A DNA stretch of 64,000 nt from contig NC_081151.1 of NCBI RefSeq assembly GCF_958295425.1, positions 10,664,330 through 10,728,329 of the forward strand. Direction: 5' to 3'. The translations under genes were made by a program, and so were the position numbers. The notes under the pieces were generated by a model. That model saw nothing but the letters and a program-made list of their open reading frames with translations, had not been told where the DNA came from and made no database searches. This document shows positions 29,401-44,300 of the stretch, piece after piece; positions within the stretch are counted from its first letter, which is position 1; every line of letters begins with the position of its first letter. This DNA comes from Solea solea. Taxonomy: Eukaryota; Chordata; Actinopteri; Pleuronectiformes; Soleidae.

Positions 29401-32300
29401 GAGTCTGTGGTGATTATAACTAAGCCTTTTTTTTTCTTGGGTTAAAATGATGGTTCAGGTTTTTTGAAGTGTGGTTGCATGACTTTCTGACACATAGTCA
29501 GAGGGGACTGTGCAAAGCTTGCCCCCTGCACAGAGAACCTGCTCATCATCACTTTAAAAATGGATTTGGACTTCTGCACCAAAGTCCAAAAAAGAAAATC
29601 AGTGTTTTAAACGGGGACACAAGAGCTAGTGATGCCGTTAGGGCTGCAACTAAGTTCTTGCTTGGTTCGTAAAATGTCCGATAATGTTGAAAAATGTTGA
29701 TCAGTGGAAATTATGGTTCCTAAATAAATGTCTTGTTTTGTCCACAAGCAAGACACAAAAATGATTCAGTTTTAATCTTTGTTATATGCAGCAAATAAAC
29801 CAGAAAATATTCACATTTAAGAAGGTCAAAAATCTGAAAACACTCAAACTGAATAATTATCAAAATAGTTGATAATTCATTTAGAAATCAATTAATGATT
29901 GATTAATTGAATAATCGCTGCAGCCCTCTAGCTGTCTTGTTTGAAAATGTGTCAAAGACAGATTCCATTGTCGGTGACTTACTCAATCTGAACTATACCT
30001 TTATTACTTTATCAATCATCTTGTTCTTCACGTACCAGTTTATCAAGTAATTCTCTGTCATTTTAAATATAATTTCCATTTTTCTAAGGAAACTTGTAAA
30101 TGACAAACACCATCATTCTCTCGTTGCTTTGCCTCTTCTCCTTCTTTCTGTAAGTTGGCATTCATAATGTTGCATAACGGATCTCAAATGTCGTTAAACT
30201 ATTACTACTAGTATTACTGTCTTCCTCTGTTCCGTTCCCTTGTCTTCCACTAGCAAATAATTTATTTTACTCTCCTTCTTCTCCTTTGAAAAGAAAGGGG
30301 GAAGGGAGAAGGAAAAATGTCTTACTTTGCTTTCCCTTTTCTACATAAAACAGAAATAAAGGGAAAGAGAAGAATGCCAACTGCTATAAAACAACATTCT
30401 TTTTGAGGGGATGCTTGGAAGGAGAGAGACTAGGTCAAGAAAAGAGAGGTGACGTTCCCGATGCCAACTGCCATAAAACACCGTGAACTATCAAATAAAT
30501 CTGATTTATCTTACCAACTGGGGTGAGTTTTGTGGGACTGAGAGGGCGAGGGATGTTATCTACGCTTGGTGGAGGCAGGATTTGCCCATCGCTGCTCTCT
30601 CCTCCTTTTCCACCTTCTTTATCTGTTACATCTTCTCCTGCTTTTAATCCTCCTCCTCCTCCGTGGAGGAAAGGGACTGGGGATGGAGAGGCGGAGGACG
30701 TGGGGAGGATGGGTTTGCCATAGACTGCAGAGAGAAGGGGAAAGGGACAGAATTTATAATGTAGTGTGTGCAACAGCATCTTAATAATATGCAAAATAAC
30801 CTCTAATCTTTAATTGAATGTGAAGTTTAAGAACCTGCTTTGACGGTCGTCCTGTTGTTGAGAGAGCCATAGTTTTTAGCCTGAGGCTGCTGGAGGTACA
30901 TGCTGTAGATGGAGCTGCTGTTCATAGTGGCGGGACCCTTCCTGGGGGACTGGGGTCTGGAGGGATGGTCAGGGACGTACGGACGTACGGCCACTGCTGG
31001 AGGGGGATCTGTGCGCTCTGCTTGTGGGGACCGTGGAGAGGACTGAGCGATGCTGGCAGAGCCTGTAACACAGAGAGTGAAAAAACTTAATGTACAATTG
31101 AATCAGTCAAACACCAGATAGCACTCTGACACCGGCACGCCTCCGGCACCAAACCATATTTTGAACCAGCCAACCAACCAACCAACCAGGTGAACTGTTA
31201 CACCATCAGTGGGCATGTAGCTGGGAGGAAGAGGGATACAAATATAAAGGTGCTGTTTGACTCATCAAGTGAAAGACAACTGTGTTTTAATCACCTGGGC
31301 TTGATTTAGGAGGGACAGCGATTCGCTGGTGTATTTGCTGTGACGAGGAAGATAATGAAGAGGAGGGTGAAGTGTTGGTGCTGCTGCTGGACCGAGGCCA
31401 GCCCAGGGTACCAGGGGCAGAGCGGGGCAGGGAGCTGGTGGCACAGTGATGACCTGCAGCCTGGTGGATGGCACTGGGGTAAGTACCATAACTGGAGGGA
31501 AGCTGGTGGCAGAGGGAGACAGAACATTTTCAAATGTGTCTTTTTTTGTTTGTTGTTCTTTTTTTTTGTTTCTCCTGATATACTTTTTTGTGTTGAAAGG
31601 TTCACATTTACTTAACTGACCTACAAACCTGTACTTCCAGAAAGCAATAAATGTTTTACTAAATACATTATGTCAATGGATGAATGATATTGATTTTGAT
31701 AAAGATAATGTTCACATTAATTCCTGCTGCATGTTGTATATTATTATATACATTACTCTATCTTTATAATGTCTAATATTTCATGTTTTTCAACAGTTTT
31801 TATACTTCTGGACGTTTATAATGTATGTTTAGTTTGTATTACCTTTACCTTTTTTACTATCTGTACTGCTGTAGCGTTGCAAATGTCTACATTTTCAGAC
31901 TAAAAAAAAAGGAATGTCTTGTCTTATTACTGCTAATAGTACAATTAGAAATAAAGTTTTTAACATAATCAACCTTCTTCGCAATTTTTGGCGAATTTCA
32001 CTGATGGTGATCAGAATAAAAACAACACTCATTGATTAATGATAATGAAGTGTTTTCAGCAGCATCATGGTTAAATCAGTAAATAATAGACCATTACTGT
32101 TATTTTTATATAAATATTCAATGTGCTTTTTATTTTTACATACGTATATATATTTTTTTTTTCGATTTATCTGTATGTGAATTGAAGTGAAATGTTTGAG
32201 TACTTCCTCCACTACTGATTACTAGTAACTAGTGTCGAAACAGTACCTGTTCTGGACTGTTGGTCCTCCAGTCAGACCATGATGCTTCATTGGCTAAATG

Positions 32301-32350
<50 letters not shown>

Positions 32351-35300
32351 GGATGTTGAGAAAGGGACAAGGTTTACAACAGGAAAAGGCATTTAAGGAG
32401 AGGAAGAGCCAAAGACAGATACAAACAGATGTTGACAACAGATGAAAGCTGTGATGGAGTTAAAGGCACAAGCAGAATGGATTTTTAGGCATCAAGTGAT
32501 CAGGGAGAGAATAAAACCTCTTGTCAAGTCAAAAACTGGGATTATTTTGCCCAGCTGTCCCAACAGTTCTGGCACACACCAGAATAACAGTGATTAACTG
32601 CTTTGGCGCCAGTAGCCAGTACAGTAAGTACAGTAAGTACAGTGAGTGACCGCTGCTGCTGCTGCTGTGACCTGCTGACCATAGGAACAGTCATGACAGG
32701 AAACAAAGAGTCAGCTCTGGACAAAGTGGAAACAGATTAGATGTAGAGAGACAGTAGGAATAAAAAGTGCAGCAGTGTGACAGTACGTCCTGCTGCAACA
32801 GGTTCAACCTTTTATTTAATGTAACGTCTTAAGCTGATGTGATAGTGAAACTTAGTTTTCTGTGTATGTTGGCCCTGTTGTAATTAGCTGGTGACGCCTG
32901 ATTTGAACCCTGCCTTTCACCCGATGTTAGCTGGGAGAGATGATATGATGATAATAACAGATGGATCTGACTTAAGGCATTTGTTGTGCTTGATTAATCA
33001 TGTAACTGTGATGTGCAAGTACAGGCTTTGAAGAGACATGAGGATACTTCACATTATAATCTGTTTCTCTTTCTTATATAAGTTTTCTGCATGTCACTTG
33101 TCCTGCAGGTTTGAAAAAAAAAATCAGGCAGGTTCAATCAGGAAAGGTGTGCTATGACTAAGTGTTTAAAGTAACCATGGTGATGGATGTTGGGGAATTT
33201 AAAAAAAAAATATTCCTGTAGAGGAAAATAATGAAATTAATTACGGTACTGTGCTTCTTCAAAATTAGTTTCACCTTTTGCAGGTTTCAGATTTTGTCAT
33301 GAGAGTTTTTCAGCTCTATTTTTCAACCCATTTTAGTTTCTCCTCTCATAGTTCCCCACTCTTTGACTTGACACACACATTAATCGCTAATTTTGCAGAT
33401 AAATTGACTCTGGACTGCGTTTATATAAACATGTATCTATACATCACTATTAACATTTGACAGCTTTAATCTCTCTAACCGCAACAACAGGTGTTGTATA
33501 ATACTCTTGTTATCACACACACACACACACATAGACTTATTTTCTTTCACTGCTGTGTCTGACTGCACAGTAAACTGTTGACATGATTTACAACAATGTT
33601 TTTTCCGCATTATATAAGCAGGGATCGTAAATAGAGCTGTGACTTTTGCTCGGGCATTCAACAACACAATGTTATTTCTAGCATTGCTGGTTCACGTCCA
33701 CTGACATACACACACAAGTTCAACGAAACGAGAAATGTGGACATGTAAATGTGTGTGTTCATCTGTCAAATATGTCAAACGATTACATGATTTATGAGCG
33801 TTTTTAAAGGGAAAACATAGCAGCAGATTTGCAGCGGACATCAGGTGTGAGTGACGCAGCTGATCGCTGACACAACTGTTATTCAGTGTGGTCCATGTGA
33901 CACAGGCAGTGAGACCACGTGCCTTAAATTTAGACATTGCCTAACACTGTGAATGTGACAGCAGGAGTCAGGGAAATCACTGCCAACTCAATTAAACCTA
34001 TAATGGATTTTATTACCTTTAGGTCAGAATGTTTTATTATTCTGACTTTGCCGATGTGGCTGAAAATAATAAACGTCTTCACTGTTTTTAACCTTCTGAT
34101 AGCAGACAGGAAGATTTGAAAGAATAATCAGACATGAAACTCAGTCTACACTGTGGTTTGCACTGTTTATTTTCTATTGGCTGGTCGACCTAACCCTGAG
34201 CAGCTGCTGGATATCAGATGTCATGTTTGTGTCCTCAGACACATAACATGACCCTCATTTTCTGCAGCAGACTCAATTATGTCCTCTCTTCTAACCATCT
34301 GGTCCCTATATAGTTGCACACTCCACAACCACGCTTCATTTGGAATCACCTTGTGGTGAAATGATGTAGGAATCTACTACAGACAGGCTTGATGTGTGTG
34401 TGGGTGGTGCTGCTACTCAATGGCTACATCCACATTACTCATTTTTTGTTTTGAAATGCATTCATTCTGCCGAGGGTGTGCCTGCCGTGCACAGGGGCTT
34501 TTCAAAACCCAATTTTTCAACACTGTTAGAAAATCACAGAGGCTGCAGTTCAGTCGTTCTATCTTTCAGATCCCAGAATGCTCTATGTTCTTCAATCAAA
34601 ACAGCAATAAGTAAATGTTAGAAACTCTGATATTTGCATTAGTTGATGTTTTGATGGTAAGTCATGTGATGATTCTTTTGTTTGAAAATGCTGTTTTCAA
34701 ATGAAAATGTCGGATTATGCCTGTTACTGGACTTAATGTTAGTTCAGAGGTCTCAAACTCGCGGCCTGTGGGCCCCATGTGGCACCCCCAATTAATTTCA
34801 TGCGACCCACTACTCGAGTTATAATGAGTTATTCCTGTATGTTTGTTTTATTCACAGACTTTTATTTTGAAATTCAATGAAACTTCCTCACAAAAATCTA
34901 TATATTTGAGTCTGAGATCCCTGCATTAGTTGGTTTCTTGCAGAGCCTTTTAGAAACTCACTGTTGTTACTGTCGTCCCCCTGAAGAGACACACGTCTCT
35001 CCCATGTCTCTGTGGACTCTGACAGAGTGATGTCTAAATCTGACACTTTCCATGTGCTGGGTGGGTTCCTGACGCCACTCGTGCCTTCCTCTGCAGGGTC
35101 ACACCCACCACAGCCACAACCACCAACAGCAACGTCATCGTCGTGATGTCATAATGATAGTTATGGCAACAGTCAAAACAGCAATCACCAGCACCACCAC
35201 AACATGAAGTGACAAAAAAAGTCACAAAATTATAGATGGTGTTGAAGATGACATCAAGAACAACAGATAAGTGGGAAGGAAAACAGGGAGCCAACGGACA

Positions 35301-38300
35301 GGAAGAGGAAAAAGAACAAGAAGTTAGAGAGGGTCAAGTAAAAGACTGCAAATAAATCTGAAGGAATTGACATAGTGGAAACTGCTGGAAAATGTATTAC
35401 ACCTCTGTGTGCTGGATACTTGTCTAGTAGGGTTGGGCGATATGGACCAAAACTGATATCGCGATATATTTTGTTCGAATGGCGATATGTGATATTATAA
35501 CGATATTTTGAACAAAACGGGTTAGCTCGCTTGCTCACCGGTTGGCCGCTCAGCTGACAGCTGAAACAGCTGATAGCTGAAACCCGGCGTCCGGAGTGTA
35601 CAACAGAAACCCGGAGACAGGAGACCAGAAACCCGGAGACCAGAGCCTCGGTGTCGGACACGGTAAGCAACGAGTCGCTGATGTGTTTTAAGTCCACTTG
35701 GAGCCAAAATCTGTGGCTAACAGCTGGTGCCGCTAAAAACTAGCGAACACAGCTCAACTTTTATTTTGTATTAACGAGTAACGAAGATGGTTAAGTAAAA
35801 GTATACATTTTATTTAGGAAAATAACAGCGCCATTTGGCAGCCCTTGGCCAAGTGGAAAGGGAACTTGGCTTGTCGCCGGTTCAAGTCCCCACCAGGTCG
35901 AAAGGGCTGGGGTACCCCTGAGCAAGGTACCCAACCCCCATTCCTCCCCGGGCGCTACCAAGTGTGGCAGCCCACTGCTCCTAATTCTAAGATGGTGAAT
36001 GCAGAGAAATAATTTCCCTAAGGGGATTATTAAAGTGTATATATTCTATTCTATTCTTCTTTTTCTTAGCCACCAACTGCTCACTCTCCATTGTGTCCAC
36101 CACCTTTTTTTTTCAAATGTCTGTTGTGATGCGTAACGTGGGTGGCAGAACACTACGTAGTACGTACATGTAAGGGTCGTGATTGAGCAGCTGCACTAAG
36201 CTTGTAGGCTCAGTGAGAAGCGGTCGGCTTTATTAAATAGCGTTTGCAAGGCAACATAAAAAATAATATATAAATACCGGTAGGGCGATATTGTCTCAAC
36301 TACATATCTCTTTCAAAAATATACCGGTATACCTCTTACTACCGGTATATCGCCCAGCCCTACTGTCTAGAAAGTAATTAGGTCAAAAATATGCAGTCCT
36401 AGTATCTAAACTCCTTAAGATACAAGGGCCTGGATGACTGAGAACCCTCAAATGTTTTTGGACCAACCTGAGAGAGAGCGGGTGTGGCTGAGTGGGGTGG
36501 GTTTGGGTGGCGGGTCAGTTGGTAGTGGGTACACTGACTCTTGTCTCTCCTCAGCTGGAACCTGGATGTAGGGGCAGACGGCCGCCACTCGACCCAGAAC
36601 TCCACCACTAGGGCGGGAGGAGGTTTGAGGGGAGGAGGGACCACCTCCGTTCATATGGTTCAACTAGAGGAGAATCAGAGGAGAAAGAGATTTTTTTAAC
36701 ACATCTCCACTTGCTGGTTGACTACGACTACACCATGGTGAGAAGATAAGTTTCGTACTTCTGCTCTCTTCTTGTGCAGTCGTTCTCTCAGTTCACCAAT
36801 ACGCTGATCCATCATTGTCACCTGGCCATTCCTCTTGTTCAGCAGCTCCTTGTTCTGGGCCAATTTGCTGTTCTGCTCCAGGTTATGGCGATTACGGGCC
36901 TGAAATGCAGCCACATGCTTACATGATAGATTCAGTGAAATCCTTTGAACAACGTCTCAATTAAACTTTACCTGCAGCTCCTGGTAGAGTTTCCTCAGCT
37001 CCAGAGCTGCAGGGCCAGACAGAGGGGATCCTCTCTGGCCAGAGGTGGGTGCCCCATGAGCTGGTGGAACAGAATGGAGGTGTCCTCTCCTCAAATCCTC
37101 CAACTGTTGAGTTAGCTAGTCAAAGAATTTTCAAAACAAAACCACTCACATGATTCCAACTGTAATCAATCAAAGTCATTTTTGGTTGAGATTGGCTCTT
37201 GCTCATTCTGCAGCTCTCAAATAAATAGAATGAATGGATTTTTTTTGTTGACCTTTGTTTGACCTTGAACGTGTAACATAAGCTCTGACTCTTTAACAAT
37301 CCTGTACTTTACCTGGTCGACTCTAAACACTGCAGACTGCAGCTCCGCCTGCTTCTCCTGGAACAGGTTGCTAACATGGTCAATCTCCGCAGCTGGAAAT
37401 AAACAACAGAACAAGTTCGATGTGAAATCAGAAAACTGTTATTCTCTATTTATGAGAGCATATGTGAATGTGTCTCCATTTAAGGTATAGTCGGGTTTAT
37501 TTACGTGTTTGTATGAGGTACTAACACATAGTTGGCACTGACTGAGCTGTGCGTGCCCCCTCCATCGAGAACATAAGCCACTGAACAAAGAGGCTGCAAT
37601 GTCACCATTAGACTGCCTTTTCTGACAGGAAACTCCTGTAATCCCCACCCCCTGCACCAAAGCCCATTAAAAAAATCTAAGATTTTGCACCATGACACAC
37701 AGGAGTTTCTGATTCACTTCTTCCTCTTTCATTAATAATAACAATTTCAAATGTGTTGTTTTACCTCCTCATTTTTTGAAATTCTTTGTTTGGGTTTATC
37801 TTAGCAACACCCACTTACCAAAGAAGGCAAAAAAAAAAATGCTGATTTTCTCTATGGACATTGGTGCGGGAGAGTTTTTAGTGTTCCTGCTGGCAACCAT
37901 GTTCTCACTGAATGTCTCCAGCTGGATCATGACACAGCGGGCCAGCAGGGGGCACATGCAGCTCAGGCTGCCTTGACTACTGTAATGTGTCGGTGCCTCA
38001 GACAACCACGCCTCAGAAAACCTGAATTATGACTTTAAGCTGAATATATTTTAAGGTACATCAGGACAATTGAACAGCAGATAAAATAGTGAGTAGTGGG
38101 TAGTGTGGGTTTGGGCTTACAGAGGTTGCCGTTGATCAGTTTACTGTAGTCCACTTGTCCTCTCATGGCTCGGATCTTCTTCAGCTTTGCTTCCTGAGTC
38201 TCGACTCGCTCCTTCAGCCGCTGCAGCTTCTCAGCTTCAGACTAAACCAGACAAGGGAACAACACATTTTCTTTTAAATTAAACGAGCATGTGAGTGATG

Positions 38301-41300
38301 AACTGAAGTACTGATAGACAGACACATGGATCCAACCTGTGTCTGTCCCTGGTTAGTTCTGCCTCCCTGGTGAAGATACCTCAGTCTCTGCTCCTGCAGG
38401 AAAAGAAGACAAAGACATGATGTATTTTGAAGCTCTCATTTGTTTCCAGCTACCTTGGCAGAATGATAACACAGTTATGACTTTGGTTAGCTCATTTAAA
38501 CATTTCTACACCAACTTCCAACTTCTCCATCTGTGGCAGAGTGTGGCTCTCACTTAAAATGTCTTCAGGATTAGGATTAGGATATTCTCCATTCACTTTG
38601 TCTCCCAGGTGAACCTAATGACCCTTTTTGACACCTTGACTCAGATGAAATGAACAAGTCATTGGGTGAAAGACCAGCATTGTTTGAGATTGAGAACCTT
38701 CACAGATAAACAAAACTGAATATTTTTCAAAGACAAAGTCAGAAAAAACTGCAGTAAAGGCCTGACAAAGCATTTCAAGAGAAGACGTTTGGTAAACTTT
38801 AGACATTTATTGATTATAAATGACATTAACCCACATTTTAATTATAATATTAGTTTGTGTGACTTTTGAGTGTCTGAAAATGTGGGGACTGTATTTCTTA
38901 AACTGTGAATGCAGAATTTTTTGCGAACCCTCTTGAATTACAAGAGGCACAGTAGTAAATCAAGTGACCTCACAGAGAAAAGACACCACAACTAAATCTA
39001 TAATATCAAGGGATTGACCAATCACATTACAGTTCAGAGAAAAAGAGAGCCCTCTAACTGGCAGTTCCACTACACCTATTCTGTATAGGGGTCTCTTACT
39101 GGTGCTGGAGTGACTACATACCCTGCAAAATAACTTAAAAGGGAAAGAGTCAAAACATCAGACAATAAAAGCAATTAAACCACGTGTCAACATGGCAGCA
39201 AATAGAGGTAAAAAAGTTCATAATGTTAGCCTATTTGTGTCTATCTCTGTCATGTGGAGTCACTGCCAATTTATGGAACACTGGCTATATATTGCTCATT
39301 TAAGGGCCCCTTTTGGTGTGAGTATACCCAATTCTCCTCATGATTGGTACAAAAATACAAGATACAAGTTTACAGACTCCATTACACAAAACAATGTAGA
39401 TCTCTGTTGGAGCCATGAAATATCCGGTACATGAGAAAAGGACTAGTTTGAGCCACACAGAATCCACAGTGTGTTGAGCTTAGAGATACATTCAGTGAAC
39501 CTCGTAAATGTTGTGACTTCTGCAAACACATTCAATTCATTCAATGAACGTTGTACATTTCATCACCTCTGCAAAGACACATGCACTCCACTGGACAAAT
39601 GCTGCTGCCACTTTGTGGTAATAGATGCACTACTAATTAGGTAGTCATTAGGACACTGGGGAAGTATGGAGATCATTTATTAAAATATTTTTAATATGTA
39701 ATGAACATTGTTAATGCAGATTTTTAGTTAGTTTTTGACAGTTCTGAAGTTTTTCTACTTGGGTTGTGGGGAGGAGGGGTCTATCGGTCCATTAAACGGC
39801 TATGCTTCAGACTATTGTTATTCTATGAGCCTCTATCTCTTTCAGGGTTTCAGGGAAAGTGGTGAATGGTGAATAAAATGAGTATCTGTCCTCACTAATC
39901 TGATGAGAGGAGCTCAGAACAGAGAGCTATGATCCCAAAAGGTGAGTATTTTTATTATCTGATGGATTCTGATGGACTCACTTTTCCAGGGATGCTGTCC
40001 ACTACAGCCTTAAAGCAAAAGGTCTACACTAGTCACGTCCTGATGATTTTTCTTTTTTTATCCACTGTGGAGTTTTTTTTCAATAATAAACTTTATTTGA
40101 AACTCTCCAAACATTGACAAAGGCACAAAACCAATGGGGCTAAACAGAGGAGATATTAGAAAGAAGAAAAGCATAAACTAAAGACTCATAAGTAAATACA
40201 CAAAAAAGAATGAATGAATGCATACATAAATAGGAAGTAAACACAAGATTACTAAAAAGCAAGTCAAGTAAGGACATTGAACATTGTGCAAATATCAACC
40301 GTGTTAGCTGCTCTTTTGTTTTGTACAGGGGCAACTGTTGAAATATACAGCTCCAATATCTTGAGCACAAGGAAATGTGGTTTCTTGATTGAGAATTTGC
40401 ATTAATGAATGTGAAATTCAGTAAGAAGATAGATCAGATTGATGTGAAAAAAGGCATCACCGTCCCTTTTTTCTGTGAACACAACAGCCAGATATAACAT
40501 TTCAGAAAAAATACCGTCAACTACAAACGTGTTAATGTCTTGTCAAAGTATATGTGTGAATTCACAACACCAAAATAAAGGTGAGACCGTTTCAAGGTGC
40601 ATAAAAGACCCAAAAAAAAACACCACTGTTGAGGTGGCACACAGGAAAATTATGAAAACGATGTCATTATAAAACAACCTGCAGAGAGAGAGAGGGGGGA
40701 GAGAGAAGGAGAGAAGCGGGACCTGCATTTTTGTGATGCTGACTGAGGCGGTTTACACTTCTCTCTCTATCATGCCAGCACAAAGAGTAGAACTGAACTG
40801 TGTCTCTCTAAACCACACACACACACTAAAAACACATTACATAACAGTAGCTTGTTTTCATTACAGAGCCACAGGAGTAAACGTCTATGCAATGTTCTGA
40901 ACTTTTGTTTTTCATGGAAATCCTCAAGTTGTATCCCAGGATAAGGCAACGGAAACTGTGTCCACAGGACTGGAGAGACTTTTCCAGGCAGAGATGAGAA
41001 TATTTCGTAACCGTTTCATTACAAAGGAAGGAAACAATGATTACACGCCGTTTTAGCAGGGGAACTGCTGCTTTTAAACACTGCCTAACATCAGCGTGCA
41101 GCAGCAACAGTTCAAAGCTGGTTGGAATAGCCCATCTCTGTATTGAAATGGGGAAACTCTAAGGATCCCTCTTTCTGGCTTGTAGACTACTTCCTGGAGG
41201 TGAATTCTGCTTCCAAGTGTGTTTTCCTCTCCTTACCTCATTTCCTCTTAATTCAAAGGTCATGTGCACACCGGGATGTGTTACCCCGCCTGCCAGGGAC

Positions 41301-44300
41301 TACTGCATTAAAGTTCCTTTTCCTGCCAATACTCAAGACCTGACCTGGATTACATGTTCTTCTTTTTCCAAGGAAGACACACACACACACACATTTGAGG
41401 CCTTGGCCCCTGCGTCCGACCTTTTCCGGCAGACGCCAACATAAATAACCTTACAGTTACTGACAGTTAATCCAATTTAATTTACCTTGGCGACCAACAT
41501 CTGTTGCTGAGTCTCGATTTGTTGTTGTTGTCTTGTGGCCATTTCCTGGAGCTCAGAGAGGGTCAGCTCCACACGGGGAACCTATAGAGAGACAGAGAGG
41601 TTGCATACGTTGGTACAGTCTGTCCACAGAATAAAAAAGCCTACGCTTCTCCCTGTGACTTTCCATGACACGTAACGGAGCGTGGGATTTCTGCCCACAA
41701 GATGACACACAGCTGCACACGTTAGGTCATGGTGCACCTTCAGTGTGCTACAGAAATGTTATTAGACCGGCAGCTGGTGGCCTTGACAGAGTGACAGAAT
41801 TATAGTATTGGTTGTGGGGGAAAATCCTATCTGTTCTGTCATTGCAGAGTTTTGACACTGACTTCGACAAGCTGGAAGAAATCAAACCGCACTGATTGTT
41901 TGTCCTGTGCTGTGTTATTACAGACGTGTGGACACACTGGAACACACCTTGTAAAGAGGCTGGTTGTACTTGCAGAGGTACAGGACGAGCATTGTTGCTA
42001 TGACTGTGCTGAATGTTCTGAAATGTGTCGATCACTGTGTGTGTGTGTGTGTTTGGTGGGATGAGTTTTATGGGTGGGGTTGTAGGGGAGAGGAATGCCT
42101 TTAGCAGACAACAGCGGAAAGCTTTAGCCCAGCCACATCCTGCTATTGTATATGCTCACTCATGGACACATACAAACACACACACACACACACAAACAGC
42201 ATCTGCTTTGTTGCATTCATTTCCTGTATACAGTGAGGCTGGACAATGCTATATGTTGTTGGGGGAAAACTATCGAGCTATTTCCTAAACCTGTGCTGAC
42301 GTAACAGTTACAGCATCCCTGGCGGTGATAATAGATGACCGAATCAGCTGGAAACCACATATTAAACATATACAAAAGTATCAAGAAGCATAGCAGTATT
42401 GAACAAAGCTAAGCACAAATCACTCTGCATTGTTAACTGTTTAATACTTCTTCCCTATACAATACACCCACTACTCATTCTGCAAAATAAAGCACCAAGG
42501 ATGACTTATAAGGCTGGTTACATAGATCACACAGTCTGATTCTTTTTACAGTCAAAGTCACTAAAACTTAAACATCTCATAGAATTACAGACAGCAATGA
42601 TCTTATTTAAAGCAAAAAAAACAATCTGCTACAGAATTCTACATGGAGGACGTTTGTGGTGTGAAACTGTGTGATGGAGGAGGAGCCCAGGGAATGTTCA
42701 AACATAAAACAGTTCAAAAATATTTTCGCAAGATATAGGGAAGAGGGTTCAATGTTGTCTATGCTTTTTTCTTTTTTATTCATTTATCTATAATTTCTTT
42801 GCAAGCACAATTCAGAATTTAAGATGAATAATTGTACTTCATCTTTTGGATATGTAAATGATCTCAGGCTGTCCTTCATTAACCACTTTTGTGTTGTTTT
42901 TTTGTTTTTGTTTATTTCATTTATATATTATAAATATACTGTTTGCATGCTGAATATTATTAAGTTTGTATGCAGTGGTGACATATAGTAAGCACCGACT
43001 TTGCCTTGTGGGCCCCTAGTGTCATGAACCAAATTTCACAAATTCAATGCGAGTATTTTTTGCTCAGGTATGTTTATATAGATGGTGAAAATGAAAGACA
43101 TTTTTTATCAGATTGCCTAGGTTGTGCTGAAAAAAAATGGATATAAGAAACTCATTCTTATAACCTCTGTATATACTGTATGTTTAAACATAGTAATGTA
43201 AAAAAGCACCTGAAATGCTCTGTGTTCTAAGAGTTAAGGCATTTCACATCTTACGTCTGCTTCGGTCTATGATATCGTGTTTGTGAGTCAAAGTGAGGTG
43301 TGGTTAGGTTCAAGAGCGAGGAAAAGATCCGTTTTTTCCTCATAGCATTAACATCTCGTGGATGATACTGTGATGTTTGGTCTCGTCCTAATCTCATACT
43401 GTGGTCTGCTACCCGCCCACCACCTGTGGTGAGAAGTTTACTGGAAATATTTCGCTCTTCAAAAACGTTGACCCACATGGAACATTTTTTTTTTCATTCA
43501 CATCTTTTTCTTGTACAGAATGTACAAATGCAACATTTGCAGAAAAGTAAAACAGCAACATTTCTTTCTGGGTGACCTGACTGTAAAATATGCTGATAAA
43601 TACTAGGACAGAGTTTTGTTAAATATATCTGCACACATCTCATTGGAGACTTTGGTTCCATGACTCAGGGAGAAAGCTGATAAAAAATGAATCTGAACAG
43701 AGCCTTTGGGTTTTGGCAATGCTTAGATATGAAAACAGTAAAACTAATTAAACACATCGGCTACTTAATGGCTCAGCATTTGGAAGCTCTATCTTTGGCA
43801 GCGTGAGCAGCATATGCTTAATATTAGCATCTGTGATTAATGACTCTGATAACCACACTGTGCTATAGACAGCATCAGGCGCGTTGTGGCCGAACTGTGG
43901 AAATTCTCACTGTCATTACGCAAACGCACAGTCTTCCAATGCATCATGTTTTAGATGATGACAGTATGCACATTGGACTGGTTTTCCAGTCAGTGGTGCC
44001 TCCTATCATTAAATAACTGCTGATGAATGAGATTCTGCAGATCCTCACTTTGATGTGTATTATGCTAATGCACTCTGGACCAGTGTCAATTTACAGAGAC
44101 CAGACAGTGCCAAAATAATCCCTATATCTATGTGGATAATTCAAGCAAAGCTACAACTCTCCTGGTAGAAGTCCACTGTAATAACAATGCCTGTTTTGCT
44201 GACACTGTCATACATGTGTTCGTTATTTGCTTGCAATGTAATGCGTCCCGTTTTTTTTCTGTTCACGGTGTGTACCCCGCCTTTCGCCTTATGTAAACTG

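Noticed and set aside
31306..31605. Longer open frames over ppp1r13b exon 13
   Set aside because: They are out of phase with exons 12 and 14; the SYGTYPS and [12 protein letters not shown] frame matches human ASPP1.
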